Positions 43,136 through 54,119 of a stretch of DNA of 64,000 nucleotides are shown in pieces. How positions within the stretch are numbered: position 1 is the stretch's first letter; the number at the start of each line of letters is the position of its first letter. This DNA is from Heliocidaris erythrogramma (taxonomy: Eukaryota > Echinodermata > Echinoidea > Camarodonta > Echinometridae), in NCBI GenBank assembly GCA_025617745.1, contig CM046858.1:51467925-51531924 (forward strand), written 5' to 3'. Position numbers and translations under genes: made by a program. The notes below the pieces were generated by a model. It did no database searches. It was not told the DNA's origin and saw nothing but the letters and a program-made list of their open reading frames with translations.

Positions 43136-43962
43136 GGTTAGCATATAGGAATCTATGCCAACAGCTATTTGTAAAGGCCTATATTGCATCATACCCTGAT
43201 GCATAAATGTTAAAATGACAGGTCTATAACTATAGCTTATTGACATGCTTTGTTGTACTTTCTCTTGCAATATGATTTGAAAATACAGTGATGAAATACA
43301 AATTTGTATCAGTTTTTCTCCTTATCTTTTCTCCTCAAAGTTGACACTGACTCGCTATCTAATATCACTGTAAGGGGGCAAATAAATGATTATTGCATAT
43401 TCTCCATCAAGCTGATGCTAGAGATTATATAGCAGTATTATCACTTCCCTTCTTCATTAACTCTAGGAAACTGGGGAATTTATAGTCATGATAGTTGAAA
43501 AGACAGGTTATGGTATAAAGGCGGAGGGAGCAATCAGCTGTCATTCGTAATTGCTTTGCAAGTCTATTGAAACCACTTTAGCCACTTCACAATATGACAA
43601 GTTTATGACATTGATATTAGAAATGTTGGCGTTGATATTTCAGAGTTATCTGTGTATTTCGAACGTGCGATTGACAGCCGTATAGAAAGCGATTTGTATG
43701 TTGCTAGGTAAATGGTAATACTACCGTTGTAAGATATCGTCACTATATTTTGGGCACTCGTTATTAAATTTTTCCATATGTTGGTTGAGCAGGAAGATTG
43801 GTGCTAGTTTTATCTTACTGCGAATTTTTCGCTGAACTGTGTATCACTCTGACAATGGTTAAGATAGAGACATCTACGTTTGGCCATTCTATTGATCAGT
43901 TTCCTGTGGATATTAGCAAACAATGAAAGGACTGTTTTACAGGAAACATAATTTGAATTTCG

Positions 43963-43990
43963 CCAGTAGATCAGCAGGACACATCTAAAG
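43963..43990 (+). promoter_or_regulatory. Conserved upstream motif ahead of receptor 44416
   Basis: GCCAGTAGATCAGCAGGACA then CATCTAAAG matches the motif before 26149 (GCAGGACACATCTAAAG) although the rest of the module is not recognisable here. Retention of only this block, about 430 bases before the start, favours a functional element. Confidence 0.45.
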
Positions 43991-44415
43991 AACCGCCATA
44001 ATTGCATATCATCTTCATCTTTTTTGACTGTACTGAAGCTTATTTATGCAGACACAGTAATTTGTTTCCGACCACCAAAGTATGTAAATATAACCAAGGA
44101 GGTATACTATAAGCTTGCCTAGTATCTCCTAATACGGACATACAGGACATATTTCTTTCACAGCATTTCCTATGCTTTGACCAAATTAAAGCTGTTAAAC
44201 AGATGAAGCTTGACTGGGAAGTGAAGAACACTACAATAAAGCAAAGGAATTTTGGGGGTAGTATCATACATTTTGTGGTTTTGCTTTCAGTCACAATTTA
44301 GTATATTTCAGAAGTTCTATTCCAATGGAGAATCTTTAATTGACACTTACCGGGATACCGGCTTTTGTTGGACTATTATCGGTGGCTATTACAGTTGTAA
44401 ACATTTGACGTTATT

Positions 44416-45354
44416 TTGGAAATAATTATGACTAACTCAACAGAAATAGAGTTTTCTCATCCAGTACCCATCATTAGTTTTATCAACACTGGATTGGCAT
44501 TGCCCGTCAACATGTTCGTTATTTTTCTTTTACAACGGCAACAAGCCATAGACGATACCTCTCGCTTACTTTACAATGTCTCTAGTTATCTCCAGATGAT
44601 GTTAAGTGCGTCATTGAGTAGTTGGTGCATCGGCTGGTACTGGTACGGCAAGGACAAAAAGTCTTGTCTTATTTTGAACTCCATTTTTCCTTTCGTGACC
44701 ATTTCTAGTTTATTCATGCAGATGTTTTGTCATAGCTTCATCAGCATTTCCAGGCTTGTATTGATAACCCGTCCTCTAAGATATCACACAATTTTAACGG
44801 CAATGAAGGTGAAAATCGCACTTCTTTTCATCATTCTGGTGCCAATCTTTGGCTGTGTTCCTTTGCTACCGTGGTCGAATTTGTTCTCGGATTATTTCAC
44901 CTCACTGTGCCCCGCCAATGGGTCGCCTCTCAACGATATCACCATTGCTGTCATAATAAATATCGGTTTCATTGCACCCGTAGCGCTTGCTCTTCTAGTC
45001 ACCACCACGTCAAACCTTGCTATCCTGAGAGTTGCTTGCCAACAAAAACGCCGCGTTGATGTCGCTACTGGGAGCGATGACCACAATAATGACCGACTTC
45101 GGGCACGATTTCGACGTTGGCATTTACCAGCCAAAGGTATCCTGACGGTTCTGACGCTGACGATGTCCTTTCAGATTTGCTGGTTCCCGTGGTTAGTGAG
45201 GACTACACTGACTTTTAGCAGATTGGAAATCGCTCAAGTAACGGGCGGAATTAATGGATGGCTCCAACCTCTTCTCTACATCGCCACTACCAGAGAAGCG
45301 AAAGACATTGCTCTTAGCTACCTGTCAAGATTGAGAACATTACCGGTACCTTGA
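44416..45354 (+). CDS. Rhodopsin-class GPCR, subfamily B (312 aa, single exon)
   Basis: Complete receptor, the last of the array. MEIIMTNSTEIE offers starts at 44416 and 44428; the second matches its paralogues. Loop 1 [18 protein letters not shown]3 end [17 protein letters not shown], the only copy that keeps Arg at the position of R in DRY (SRL); TM5 FIAPVALALLVTTTSNLAI; loop 3 with the acidic NNDRLRARFRRWHLPAKG; TM6 FQICWFPW; TM7 NGWLQPLLYIATTREAKD. It is more diverged from 31436 than the broken copies are, and it lacks most of the shared upstream module, so it is probably an older member. Confidence 0.92.
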   Translation: MEIIMTNSTEIEFSHPVPIISFINTGLALPVNMFVIFLLQRQQAIDDTSRLLYNVSSYLQMMLSASLSSWCIGWYWYGKDKKSCLILNSIFPFVTISSLFMQMFCHSFISISRLVLITRPLRYHTILTAMKVKIALLFIILVPIFGCVPLLPWSNLFSDYFTSLCPANGSPLNDITIAVIINIGFIAPVALALLVTTTSNLAILRVACQQKRRVDVATGSDDHNNDRLRARFRRWHLPAKGILTVLTLTMSFQICWFPWLVRTTLTFSRLEIAQVTGGINGWLQPLLYIATTREAKDIALSYLSRLRTLPVP

Positions 45355-45399
45355 TTGCTCTGAAAAATTTGACGAAATTATTATGCTATCTATAAACAG

Positions 45400-45403
45400 T
45401 TGC

Positions 45404-45454
<51 letters not shown>

Positions 45455-45589
45455 TATATTACTAAAGATTACATTACGTGGAAACACAACAATGCGGTTT
45501 ATTTCGTCATAATAGCGCCCCCTACATTAGGTGGACAGTTGAGCATAGAAATAAGACAATAACTGTCCACCTTATGTAGCCTTTAGAGT

Positions 45590-45620
<31 letters not shown>

Positions 45621-45640
45621 CACCTGAGTATATATACATA
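45400..45640. repeat. (TA)n microsatellites flanking a hairpin
   Basis: Two long (TA)n tracts (45408-45450 and 45592-45620) bracket a stem of 19-base arms with one mismatch (45522-45540, CTACATTAGGTGGACAGTT, and 45561-45579). Perhaps a small element inserted into a TA-repeat. Confidence 0.6.
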
Positions 45641-46705
45641 TTCCACCTGAAGAATAAACGAAAGAGCTTGTGGAAAAATCATCTCTGCTCGCTCTGTGTA
45701 TTTTCTTTTCGTGTTACCTATTTATTATATATATATATATATATATACAGCTAGGGGAAGGGAGAGCAGGAACACGTGTACCCGAACAAAAAAGAAAAAG
45801 ACAAAAAAGAGAAAAGAATGGAAAGAGAGAAAGGGGGGGGGGGGTCATGATTCAGGTTACGCCAGTCTCTACCAGGTACCACCCCCAAAGAAAAAATGAA
45901 TACCACGACTGACATTGCATTACTGCAATTATTGTATTCAATATAAAGAAATCGAACTTTATACATTTTAATATCGAGTCAAGATCGTTTAACAAACCGT
46001 TGAGCAAATTAAATGTGCATTTTGAATAGAAAGAAGTGCGTACTAAATTCATAGCATTATTTATTCAAAATTACACTTTAATTTCAGTTAATTCGTCATA
46101 TACACTCTTAACAGTTTTTAAAAGTTTACCCAATATCGGGTGAAAAGGGGATATGCATATTTTGTTGGGTAAAATCTTGCACAATATTGGGTAATATGTG
46201 CCCCAAATTGTGTAAACTCAACCTAATATTAGTTCATATTTACCCATCTTTTTTGTCCATCTGACATGAGTACATGACATGCTTTACAAATAAAGTACTG
46301 CCTCAATTATGGAATATTTTCTAGGCAAAGTGATATTTTTATTTACATTTAAGGTAGTATTTACTGCATAGATAGAATTTTGTATCCAGTTTCACTATTG
46401 TGTTTTGAAATAGTCATTTGTGTACCTACACGTCGCTCATAATTGTTTAAAATTATTTTGAATACTTACTCTTTAAACAAATTCGCATTTAGGTCTTGGA
46501 AATATTAGTAATAAACCACTTCAGTGTAATTAAAAGCAATAAATGATTGCATTATCTAACTGAATTAATTATCTATTGTCCATATTCTTGGAATTTCTTT
46601 TTCAGTGGTACAGGTTTACAAATAATGAATTGCAAACTGAAACTAAAGTGCATGCTTACATTACTTGCTCAAACAACATAGCAGAATGATAGCCTACCAA
46701 TTTAA
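45641..46705. other. Spacer with GGGTAA-type inverted words, no gene
   Basis: 46120-46260 contains ACCCAATATCGGGT, TGTTGGGTAAAA, AATATTGGGTAATATG and TTTACCCATC. These are short words related by inversion and repetition. The rest is AT-rich with a short A/G-rich tract at 45780-45845. Nothing coding was recognised. Confidence 0.5.
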
Positions 46706-47051
46706 GGCTTACTTCAAACCATCGTGGGATCACGTTCACGTCACGTCGTCACGTTACACGACCTTTCGTGAATACTAAACCCTAAATTCACGAAGGGTAG
46801 GGTGTAACGTTTGTGAAATACACCCCTCTTATTGACAAAGTGTCGGGTCCAGTTTACCCCATACTTTATAATAAAGTATTGCAAATCTATACCAATACTC
46901 CGTCTCGAACTCGACACTTCGTCAATAAGAGGGGGTATTTCACAAACGTTACACCCTACCCTTTAATAGTGAATAGGGCTTATATTCACGAAAGGTCGTG
47001 TAACGTGAGGACGTGACGTGAACGTGATCACACGATTGTTCGAAGTAAGCC
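46706..47051. mobile_element. Foldback element with about 150-base inverted arms
   Basis: GGCTTACTTC at 46706 and its complement at 47042-47051 mark the ends. Both arms hold GATCACGTTCACGTCACGTC, TCACGTTACACGACCTTTCG, GGGTAGGGTGTAACGTTTGT and CTCTTATTGAC.AAGTGTCG. Only about 40 bases lie between the arms. The ACGT-rich arms would form a long hairpin. No coding sequence. Confidence 0.85.
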
Positions 47052-47690
47052 CACTTGAATGGGTAAATGCATAAACACATTGTTGCTTGAAATCACCCTC
47101 CAATTTCCTGAGCAAAAATAGTAAATAGAAAATAAAGAAACAGATCAGCGAAAGTTGCAGAAAGATCAGAAAAATGTAAAAATAAGAATATTAATAAGGT
47201 TATGTTTTTTAAAAAAAAATTGAGATCACGAATGATATGGGGAATCTCCCGTTTGCAGTGCGGGCGAATTGTTTGATAATGATTTCCTTTGGTTTCTCTT
47301 TTTGTATTGACATGTTCCATATGTTTTTCTTTTTGAAATTCTACGATGTTAACGGCAGCCCCAATAAAGCTCTTGATATTTTATGCTGTCTACTCATTCA
47401 CACATTTTTATGTTGTCAATTGGTCTATAATTTTGTTATGGACGTCTTATGAATGAATGAATGAATGAAATGTTAACTTGAACTTGATGTCACAAAGCCA
47501 GGACTCTTCTGTTTAAAGTGTGCAAAGACATTATTTGAACGATCATTTATTCCGTTTTAATGATATACATTTATAAATAAAGCTTTTTATTCATGATACA
47601 TTACGGATAAAACTTCCGACATGCCCTTCCCTGAAGAAAACTACTTGTTAATGAAAACTGAAAAAAAGGATATTTTTGAGTATTTTGCAT
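47052..47690. other. Spacer, probable LINE tail
   Basis: An open frame at 47237-47452 runs into (GAAT)n at 47450-47470, a tail like that near 6480. This could be the 3' end of an unrecognised LINE. No firm gene. Confidence 0.4.
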
Positions 47691-48432
47691 GAATGTATGA
47701 CATTTGCTCCGGCGGCAATTGCTCCTGCGACAAATGCTCCTAAAAATACGACAATTGCTCCGCGACAATTGCTCCGCGATAATTGCTCCTGCGACAATTG
47801 CTCCGTCGACATTTGCTCCTGCGACAATTGCTCCGTCGACATTTGCTCCTGCGACAATTGCTCCGACGACATTTGCTCCTGCGACAATTGCTCCGACGAC
47901 ATTTGCTCCTGCGACAATTGCTCCGTCGACATTTGCTCCTGCGACAATTGCTCCGTCGACATTTGCTCCGATCGAGCGACAATTGCTCCGCGACAACTGC
48001 TCCGTCGATAAAAATGCATATATGCGACAATTGCTCCTGCGACAATTGCTCCGTCGACATTTGCTCCGGCGGAAAGCACTCGATCCGCCGACATTTGTTT
48101 CATTCGAGCGACAATTCCTTCGCGACATTAGCTCCGTCAAATAAAATGAATATGTGACAATATCATTGCTCCGCAACAATTGCTCATGCGACAACTTGTC
48201 CGCCGACATCTGTTCCGTCGGCCGTCGTTAATGCTTATGTATGTGACAATTGCTCCAACGACAACCTTATATAAAATCCTCATCAAAAGCGAACACAACG
48301 AATTCAGAACAATAGCTGTTGTTGGTGTTTCGGGATTTGGAAATAAACCTTTTTAAAGATTTTTTCTACCACTTTCCCTTGTGATTTTGCCTATACCTAT
48401 TAATTATTCATCTATATGTTTTATTATTTTGT

Positions 48433-48464
<32 letters not shown>

Positions 48465-49095
48465 TTCTTTATCTTGGGCATTTGTCGCTCGATCGGAGCA
48501 AATGTTGACGGAGCAATTGTCGCAGGAGCAATTGTCGCATATAAGCATTTCTGTCGACGGAGCCGTTGTCGCTCGATCGGAGCAAATGTCGACGGAGCAA
48601 TTGTCGCAGGAGCAATTGTCGCATATATGCATTTCTATCGACGGAGCAGTTGTCGCGGAGCAATTGTCGCTCGATCGGAGCAAATGTCGACGGAGCAATT
48701 GTCGCAGGAGCAAATGTCGACGGAGCAATTGTCGCAGGAGCAAATGTCGTCGGAGCAATTGTCGCAGGAGCAAATGTCGACGGAGCAATTGTCGCTCGAT
48801 CGGAGCAATTGTCGCAGGAGCAAATGTCGACGGAGCAATTGTCGCAGGAGCAAATGTCGTCGGAGCAATTGTCGCAGGAGCAAATGTCGACGGAGCAATT
48901 GTCGCAGGAGCAAATGTCGTCGGAGCAATTGTCGCAGGAGCAAATGTCGTCGGAGCAATTGTCGCAGGAGCAAATGTCGACGGAGCAATTGTCGCAGGAG
49001 CAATTATCGCGGAGCAATTGTCGCGGAGCAATTGTCGTATTTTTAGGAGCATTTGTCGCAGGAGCAATTGCCGCCGGAGCAAATGTCGGTTCCCC
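47691..49095. mobile_element. TU-like foldback element, arms of 30-base tandem repeats
   Basis: Two arms in inverted orientation, about 47699-48260 and 48478-49087, are each built of alternating GCGACAATTGCTCC and GTCGACATTTGCTCCT half-units (30-base unit), with six to nine regular units and degenerate ones towards the centre. The outer 90 bases of both arms agree almost perfectly (GACATTTGCTCCGGCGGC then AATGCTCCTAAAAATACG). A 9-base direct repeat ATTTTGCAT lies at 47682-47690 and 49096-49104 and may be the target duplication. The 215-base centre has a CT microsatellite. This is the architecture described for sea urchin TU elements. Long open frames in all six frames arise because the unit is a multiple of three. 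Confidence 0.85.
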
Positions 49096-49104
49096 ATTTT
49101 GCAT

Positions 49105-50109
49105 AGTCTGTTCTCCCTATTTGACATCACATGTTGACCATAGTCCAGATGGGAGATTCCCCATGTCCTTGGCGATCTCGACTTGAAGAAAGTTCATAGC
49201 TTATTCTTTATCAGATTTTTCTGAAATATTCGCTAATCGATTTCTCTTATTCTGGTATACTCACGTGTACCCGCCCCGTTTGCAACATAATGAAATTGAA
49301 ATTCGAATTTAGGGAAGGTTTGATTTGATTTAATTTGATCTCTTCAAAGATATTTTACAAACTGATTACAACATAACAAACAAATATTAATATTTAATCA
49401 AGTAAAGTAATTACACTGTATAGTTAACATAAGTGAATCATAAAGAAGGATTGGCACATAAGCAGAGTTTGATGGCGTGACGATCCTTTACAAAAGATTG
49501 CAAATAGGCCTACTACTAAAAGGGGGGTATTAAAAAAACCCAAACTTTTCTTTGTAGTCAAAGTAATAGAAGTCAATAAAGGATGGGGGTAAGATGAGAT
49601 GTATGAAGACAACATAAAAATAAATAGGAGAGGATGGTAAGTAGAAAGGTAACCGTAAACTATGTAGAAGAGATATTAGAGAATAATCAGGCAGAAGGAT
49701 CGAAAGAAGTGAAAGTGGGAAGTGTAGGTAGTGCAAAGAGAGAGAGATGTGTATATCCGGCCAATGTGTATATCCGGATTAGAATGTCGTAGATAGAGCG
49801 GGAGAGGCTGGGCAAGAGTAAGGCGGATCCGGGATATTTTGAGGGAGGGAGCACAATATTCTGAAAATTTTCTGACAAGCAACCCCTCCCCCACCAAAAC
49901 AAAACAAAACAACAACAAAAAGGAAAGAAAGAAGAGTTTTGGGGTGTTTTGGGGGGCCAGGGGTCACTTGTACATCTGCGCTTGACACATGATATGACAA
50001 ATATTTTTACACGTTCCCTTAATTCTGCTATAAAATAGATCAATTCCTTCATTAAAAAACAATTAGATGGACATTTTGGATAATTCCTTGTTATAATGCG
50101 CAAATACAG
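49105..50109. other. Spacer, no gene recognised
   Basis: AT-rich, with GTGTATATCCGGCCAAT then GTGTATATCCGGATT as a short direct repeat near 49750 and AAAC/AACA-rich sequence at 49890-49935. Minus-strand frames here are pyrimidine-rich and unsupported. Confidence 0.5.
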
Positions 50110-50425
50110 GGCATTTCCCCCCTACATTACCGACCACATCGAAGATTTTGTATCAAGGCCTCCGGTTAAGGGCTAGGCTATCTTATCATTCCTGTTAGAG
50201 CCTGCACCGTGCATTCTCATCAGTGGCTCCACGGCTCTGGAATTCGCTTCCGCATGACCTCCAAAACATTACTGGACTTGATCGTTTTAAATCAGGCCTC
50301 AAAACTTACCTATTTCAGCAAGTGTGTGACAAGTAACTTTTTTATGGAGCAAGGCCCTTTGAATGTTTTTTAACAGATATATAAATGGGGCTATACAAGT
50401 GCTGTGCATCATCATCAGACCAAAT
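50110..50425 (+). mobile_element. LINE 3' remnant (CR1/L2-like)
   Basis: One frame reads VAPRLWNSLPHDLQN then ITGLDRFKSGLKTYLFQQVC and stops at 50337. This is the LWNSLP..FK..LKTYLF end block of CR1/L2-type reverse transcriptases, as in the copies at 26613 and 38249. Upstream frames are broken. The short 3' UTR ends in GGGCTATACAAGTGC and (ATC)n. Confidence 0.75.
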
Positions 50426-50617
50426 ATGAAGTGAAATGACACGTTTCATGGCAATTTACATGATTGTATGTTCAGAATTCCACACCCACAATACTTGGTA
50501 ATGTATGGGACAGCAAATAAATAAATACCATGGAATTGCCTTATCAAACGACTGAACAAGATTTCTCACGCAAATTACTTTCAGTAATTAACTTTAACAA
50601 TTTAATTATGGCAACGG

Positions 50618-50628
50618 TGCGCATGCGT
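50618..50628 (+). promoter_or_regulatory. NRF1-like site in candidate NT5DC1 promoter
   Basis: TGCGCATGCGT, one base off the NRF1 palindrome, lies 260 bases before the NT5DC1 start in a locally CpG-richer stretch. NRF1 sites are typical of animal housekeeping promoters. A single motif match, hence modest confidence. Confidence 0.35.
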
Positions 50629-50887
50629 TTAGAAACGGGGAAATTCCCCTTTCTAGACTTTCGACGCTGAGGGCTATTTATTTTCGCAGACGAGTTCATG
50701 CTATATTTTTGTACATGTGTTTTTTTATACCAGCGCGAAAAGCAAATTTGGTTTCGCCAGCCGGTGTTCTGATCTGGTGTGTACGTGCTGTATGTAATGA
50801 GATTCGCTGCCCAGGCCCTGTATCTGCACCCCGGATCTGCTCCGCTCTCGAATACTGAAGCAACCTTCTTATTACCATCGTGTCAAA

Positions 50888-53788
50888 ATGTCTTCCTCAA
50901 GACCAGCTAAATTATCCTTTTTGGACTTCGATGCTGTTGGTGTGGACTTGGACCATACACTCTGTAAATACAAGTTGGATAACACCTTTTCGGTAAAGTC
51001 TTTACTAAAGTCGTAAAGAAGCTCTTTGATTTTCACAATCAAACACCGAGCCTGAGCAGGCTGAGGGAATCCATTGCAAATATTTTCTTGCTCATCTGCT
51101 TATCCAATTCATTAAAGAGCAATGCAGCCTTGGTAGTAAGATGATTTGTGTGAAAGTAGAAAATTAAAAACATGATGGTAAAAGTTTGAAAGAAATAAGA
51201 AAGTTATAATAATTAATATGGGTGTTTGAAAAATGGGAGGGCCTAAAATCTATGTGAATCTCAAATTGGTAATGTGATGAGTCTATTGTCATGATTGTGA
51301 ATGTGATTGTGAGTTTGTGGCATGTCATAGTCATAGAAATATACTAACAAATAACTCTCCTGTTTGTTGCACACTAAAATATTAAATTGTGGTTTTCTTC
51401 TATAAACTTAAGTGCCTTTTCCCTCGGGGCAGTGCTCCAAATATATTTGTACTATTGTAGAACTACGTTGTATAAGCATATTGACATACATTATGATACA
51501 TACATACATTGTACATGTCCTCATATCATAAAAAGAAAAAGATTGTAACAAATTATTACATTTGGACTTGGAGAAGTGTCATTAATGTGTGTTGGAGCAT
51601 ATGGGGGAGTTGTCTGCCACTATCCAATCTCAAATCTGTAGATCTATACATGTAGATCTAGGCTAGTGATTAATACTTTCTAAAATATAGAAAAAGTGAT
51701 TATTAATATTGGTGTAATTTTCACCTGTTCAACTTAGAGGTCGCCACCACCGCCAAAACTGACACAGCCCCACATATTGGCTATATTGGGGGGGGGGGGG
51801 GCACTCAGTATATAGTGTTCGGTGGGTATGTGCCGCCCAGAAGAACCCCATTTTTACACTCAAATTTCTGTTCCAAAGCACACCATTTTTTTCTTGTTGA
51901 GAAAAAGATGAGAGAAAACCGTTCCAAAGCACGTTTTTTTTCATTCCGTCGTCCGGCCGCCCCGCCCCAGCCCGTTTCGCTTCGAAGACACCATAGACTT
52001 GCCACACACAACGTATTTAGCATATGGGAGCTTGTGTGTGGGAACCAGGGTAGCGTTCCATCAAACAGTTATGTACATGTAGGTGCGGGTTCGCCGAGAT
52101 CCCATTGAAATTAAAATTAACATGCGTTTCAATAGGATGTCGGCGAACTTGTGCTTGTGACGGTTGGGTGAAACGATGCCCAGTTCCGTAGCATCATTAT
52201 ATATTGTACAATGTACATGTAATCCAGTTCCAAAGAGCCCTGTTTTAGAAAATGTTAGTAGTTCCGAAGACCATCCTTTTTCATGATACGCTCGTTCCGA
52301 TGCCCCCTTTTTTGTCTTGCGGGCAGCACATAACCACCACTTTTTGGGTCGAGTGCCCCCCCGGGCTAGTCTAGTTCTGGACTCTTTTTATTGGAGTTTT
52401 TTATTCGCCGACTATACGCGATAAGCCGAGTGATGGCGCGATCCCGAGAACCTGTTGGCCCCGAAAAAAAAAAGAGTCCAGTGCAATTGCTCCACGCTGA
52501 CGACTTTCCCTGAGATTTTTCAGGGAGAGCAATTAAAATTGGCCGCGCCTCCCCAGCTAAAGCGCTAGTCTTTGCTTGACATCATTTTGAAGTAGTAATG
52601 GGGAAATCTGGTATGATCTAGTGATGAAATGATTTTATATTCCTTAACGAGGTGCTATGTTGCATCAAAATTAATCTCTAAATTCAAATTTGATGAATGA
52701 TGACCATTAAAACTTCCTCTTTTAACATCATTTTCGCTAAAGATACAATAAGGTTTGTAGATATAAACTACTGTGATATATGCATGCATAGCGTGTTAAT
52801 AATAGGCCTAGCTAGCGCTCCACGTGTGTATAGCTGTGATACGTGAAACAATACACACACGAAATGCAAGCGCGTATAAGTGTTGCATATTCAACTTCCA
52901 AAGTTTTCTTCGAACTATAGTACATATTCTCTCCAACAATAAGTTCTAATGTTGCTGCCAGTTCAGTTCTGATGGCTTTATGCCTTGCAAAAATAGTTGA
53001 GTGTCACAAATCATGTACCAGCGAGAGCGTTGAACTGGCACCGAAAGCGGTGGCGATGCCATGGCCATTTCGCATTGATTGGGCCACGACCAGGACTACA
53101 TTTTCAGTAAGAAGTTGCAAATGTAGGCCTAAATGCCAATTATTTCCGTTTTCAGCACCTCGTTTCCCGGCTTGTTTCTTGCAAATCTCAGAGTTTTAAT
53201 ATCCAATTCGAATGCATGCACAATACAGTACATCATAATGTGTACAGCTAGCTCGAGCTGAGCTGATATGCGATATGCGCGATCAGATCAGGGATCCCAC
53301 CACGTGCAAAACGTAAACAACGCAATTCGCAAAGCGAACTGTTTGATTGACGGTGATTTCATGAATATTTATGATCACTTGTGTGTGAACTTTTGACCCC
53401 TGACGTCAGCGTGGAGCAATTGCACTGGACTCTTTTTTTTTTTCGGGGCCAACAGGTTCTCGGGATCGCGCCATCAATCGGCTTATCGCGTATAGTCGGC
53501 GAATAAAAAACTCCAATAAAAGGAGTCCAGAACTAGACTACCCCCGGGCCCATTACAGTTCTAACATGACGAGTTATCCAGGGCAGGGTTCTGTGGCGGA
53601 AAGCTTGACCAACTCAGTTCAGTTTAAAAATAAATTTTTATCATTCTAAATGTTGGATCTTCTCTTTCTTTTACATATATATACATGTACATGTAGCTGA
53701 TTTACAAGAGTTTAGCTGAGGCAGTGGTTAGCAGGAAGGGGTATAGTGCAGAACTTCTGGAGCCTTTCCACAAGGACAGAGATTTTTG
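50888..53788 (+). CDS. NT5DC1: NT5DC1-type 5'-nucleotidase, exons 1 and 2 (partial gene)
   Basis: Exon 1 is 50888-50992 (ATG to donor GGTAAAG, 35 codons): LSFLDFDAVGVDLDHTLCKY contains DLDHTLC, the HAD-superfamily nucleophile motif DxD (here DLD) of the cytosolic IMP/GMP-type 5'-nucleotidase family. Exon 2 is 53697-53788 (acceptor ATGTAG, donor GGTAAGT): LIYKSLAEAVVSRKGYSAEL then LEPFHKDRDF. The order and spacing match human NT5DC1, where the same motif is followed by LIYNSFAQFLVKEKGYDKEL. Intron 1 is phase 0; exon 2 ends in phase 2. No later exon was recognised up to 64000, so either intron 2 is very long or the gene is truncated. Substrate specificity of NT5DC1 proteins is not established. 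Confidence 0.88.
51786..53549. mobile_element. GGGGGCACTC inverted-repeat element, carrying a nested insertion
   Basis: The left end has a G run at 51788, then CACTCAGTATATAGTG and GGTGGGTATGTGCCGCCC. The complement of the right end (52321-52362) reads GGGGGCACTCGACCCAAAAA then GGTGGTTATGTGCTGCCCGC. The interior repeats GTTCCAAAGCAC, GTTCCGAAGACC and GTTCCGATGCCC. The right end is split by the element at 52367-53540, whose 9-base target lies in the C run. It is located in NT5DC1 intron 1. Confidence 0.65.
52367..53540. mobile_element. Mutator-like non-autonomous transposon with 136-base TIRs
   Basis: TIRs 52367-52502 and 53404-53540 are inverted and nearly identical (TAGTCTAGTTCTGGACTC, ATTCGCCGACTATACGCGAT, GAACCTGTTGGCCCCG, GTGCAATTGCTCCACGCTG). 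The 9-base direct repeat CCCCCGGGC at 52358-52366 and 53541-53549 is the target duplication length of Mutator elements. The 900-base interior has a small open frame (52972-53199) without recognisable domains. Total 1,174 bases. hAT is excluded by TIR length and the 9-base duplication, though one base of ambiguity exists in the C run. Confidence 0.85.
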
Positions 53789-54119
53789 GTAAGTAGAGAT
53801 AACTGGGTAGACTTTTAATTGTGAGAATCATTTGATTGATCATTTCCTAATCTACTGACTGACATTTCAACTTAATTTCTATGAAATACATACATAGATT
53901 TAGATAAAATATATGGCTTTGATGCTCAAGCCAACTAAGGAAAGAATTCATGAATTATCTTTATAATTACAAGCCTGTAGCCATTATGGCTCTGTTACGA
54001 ACATTGGTTTGTACAGTATATACCTGGACATGCTACTCAGTTAAACTGGGCGGAGGGTCACAGTGATTCAGTTTTTCCCCCTCCTATACCCCGGTGACCC
54101 TAAAATAATAAGAAAAGTA

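Noticed and set aside
8021-45354. Upstream in-frame starts at 7928, 17092, 31436 and 44416
   Set aside because: Similarity to paralogues begins at the downstream ATG in each case; the upstream ones are kept only as alternatives.
47601-49186. Ten or so long open frames on both strands with repeats such as APATIAPSTF or STEQLSQEQM
   Set aside because: They are readings of a stop-free 30-base tandem repeat in inverted arms. No start context, domain or single preferred frame supports translation.
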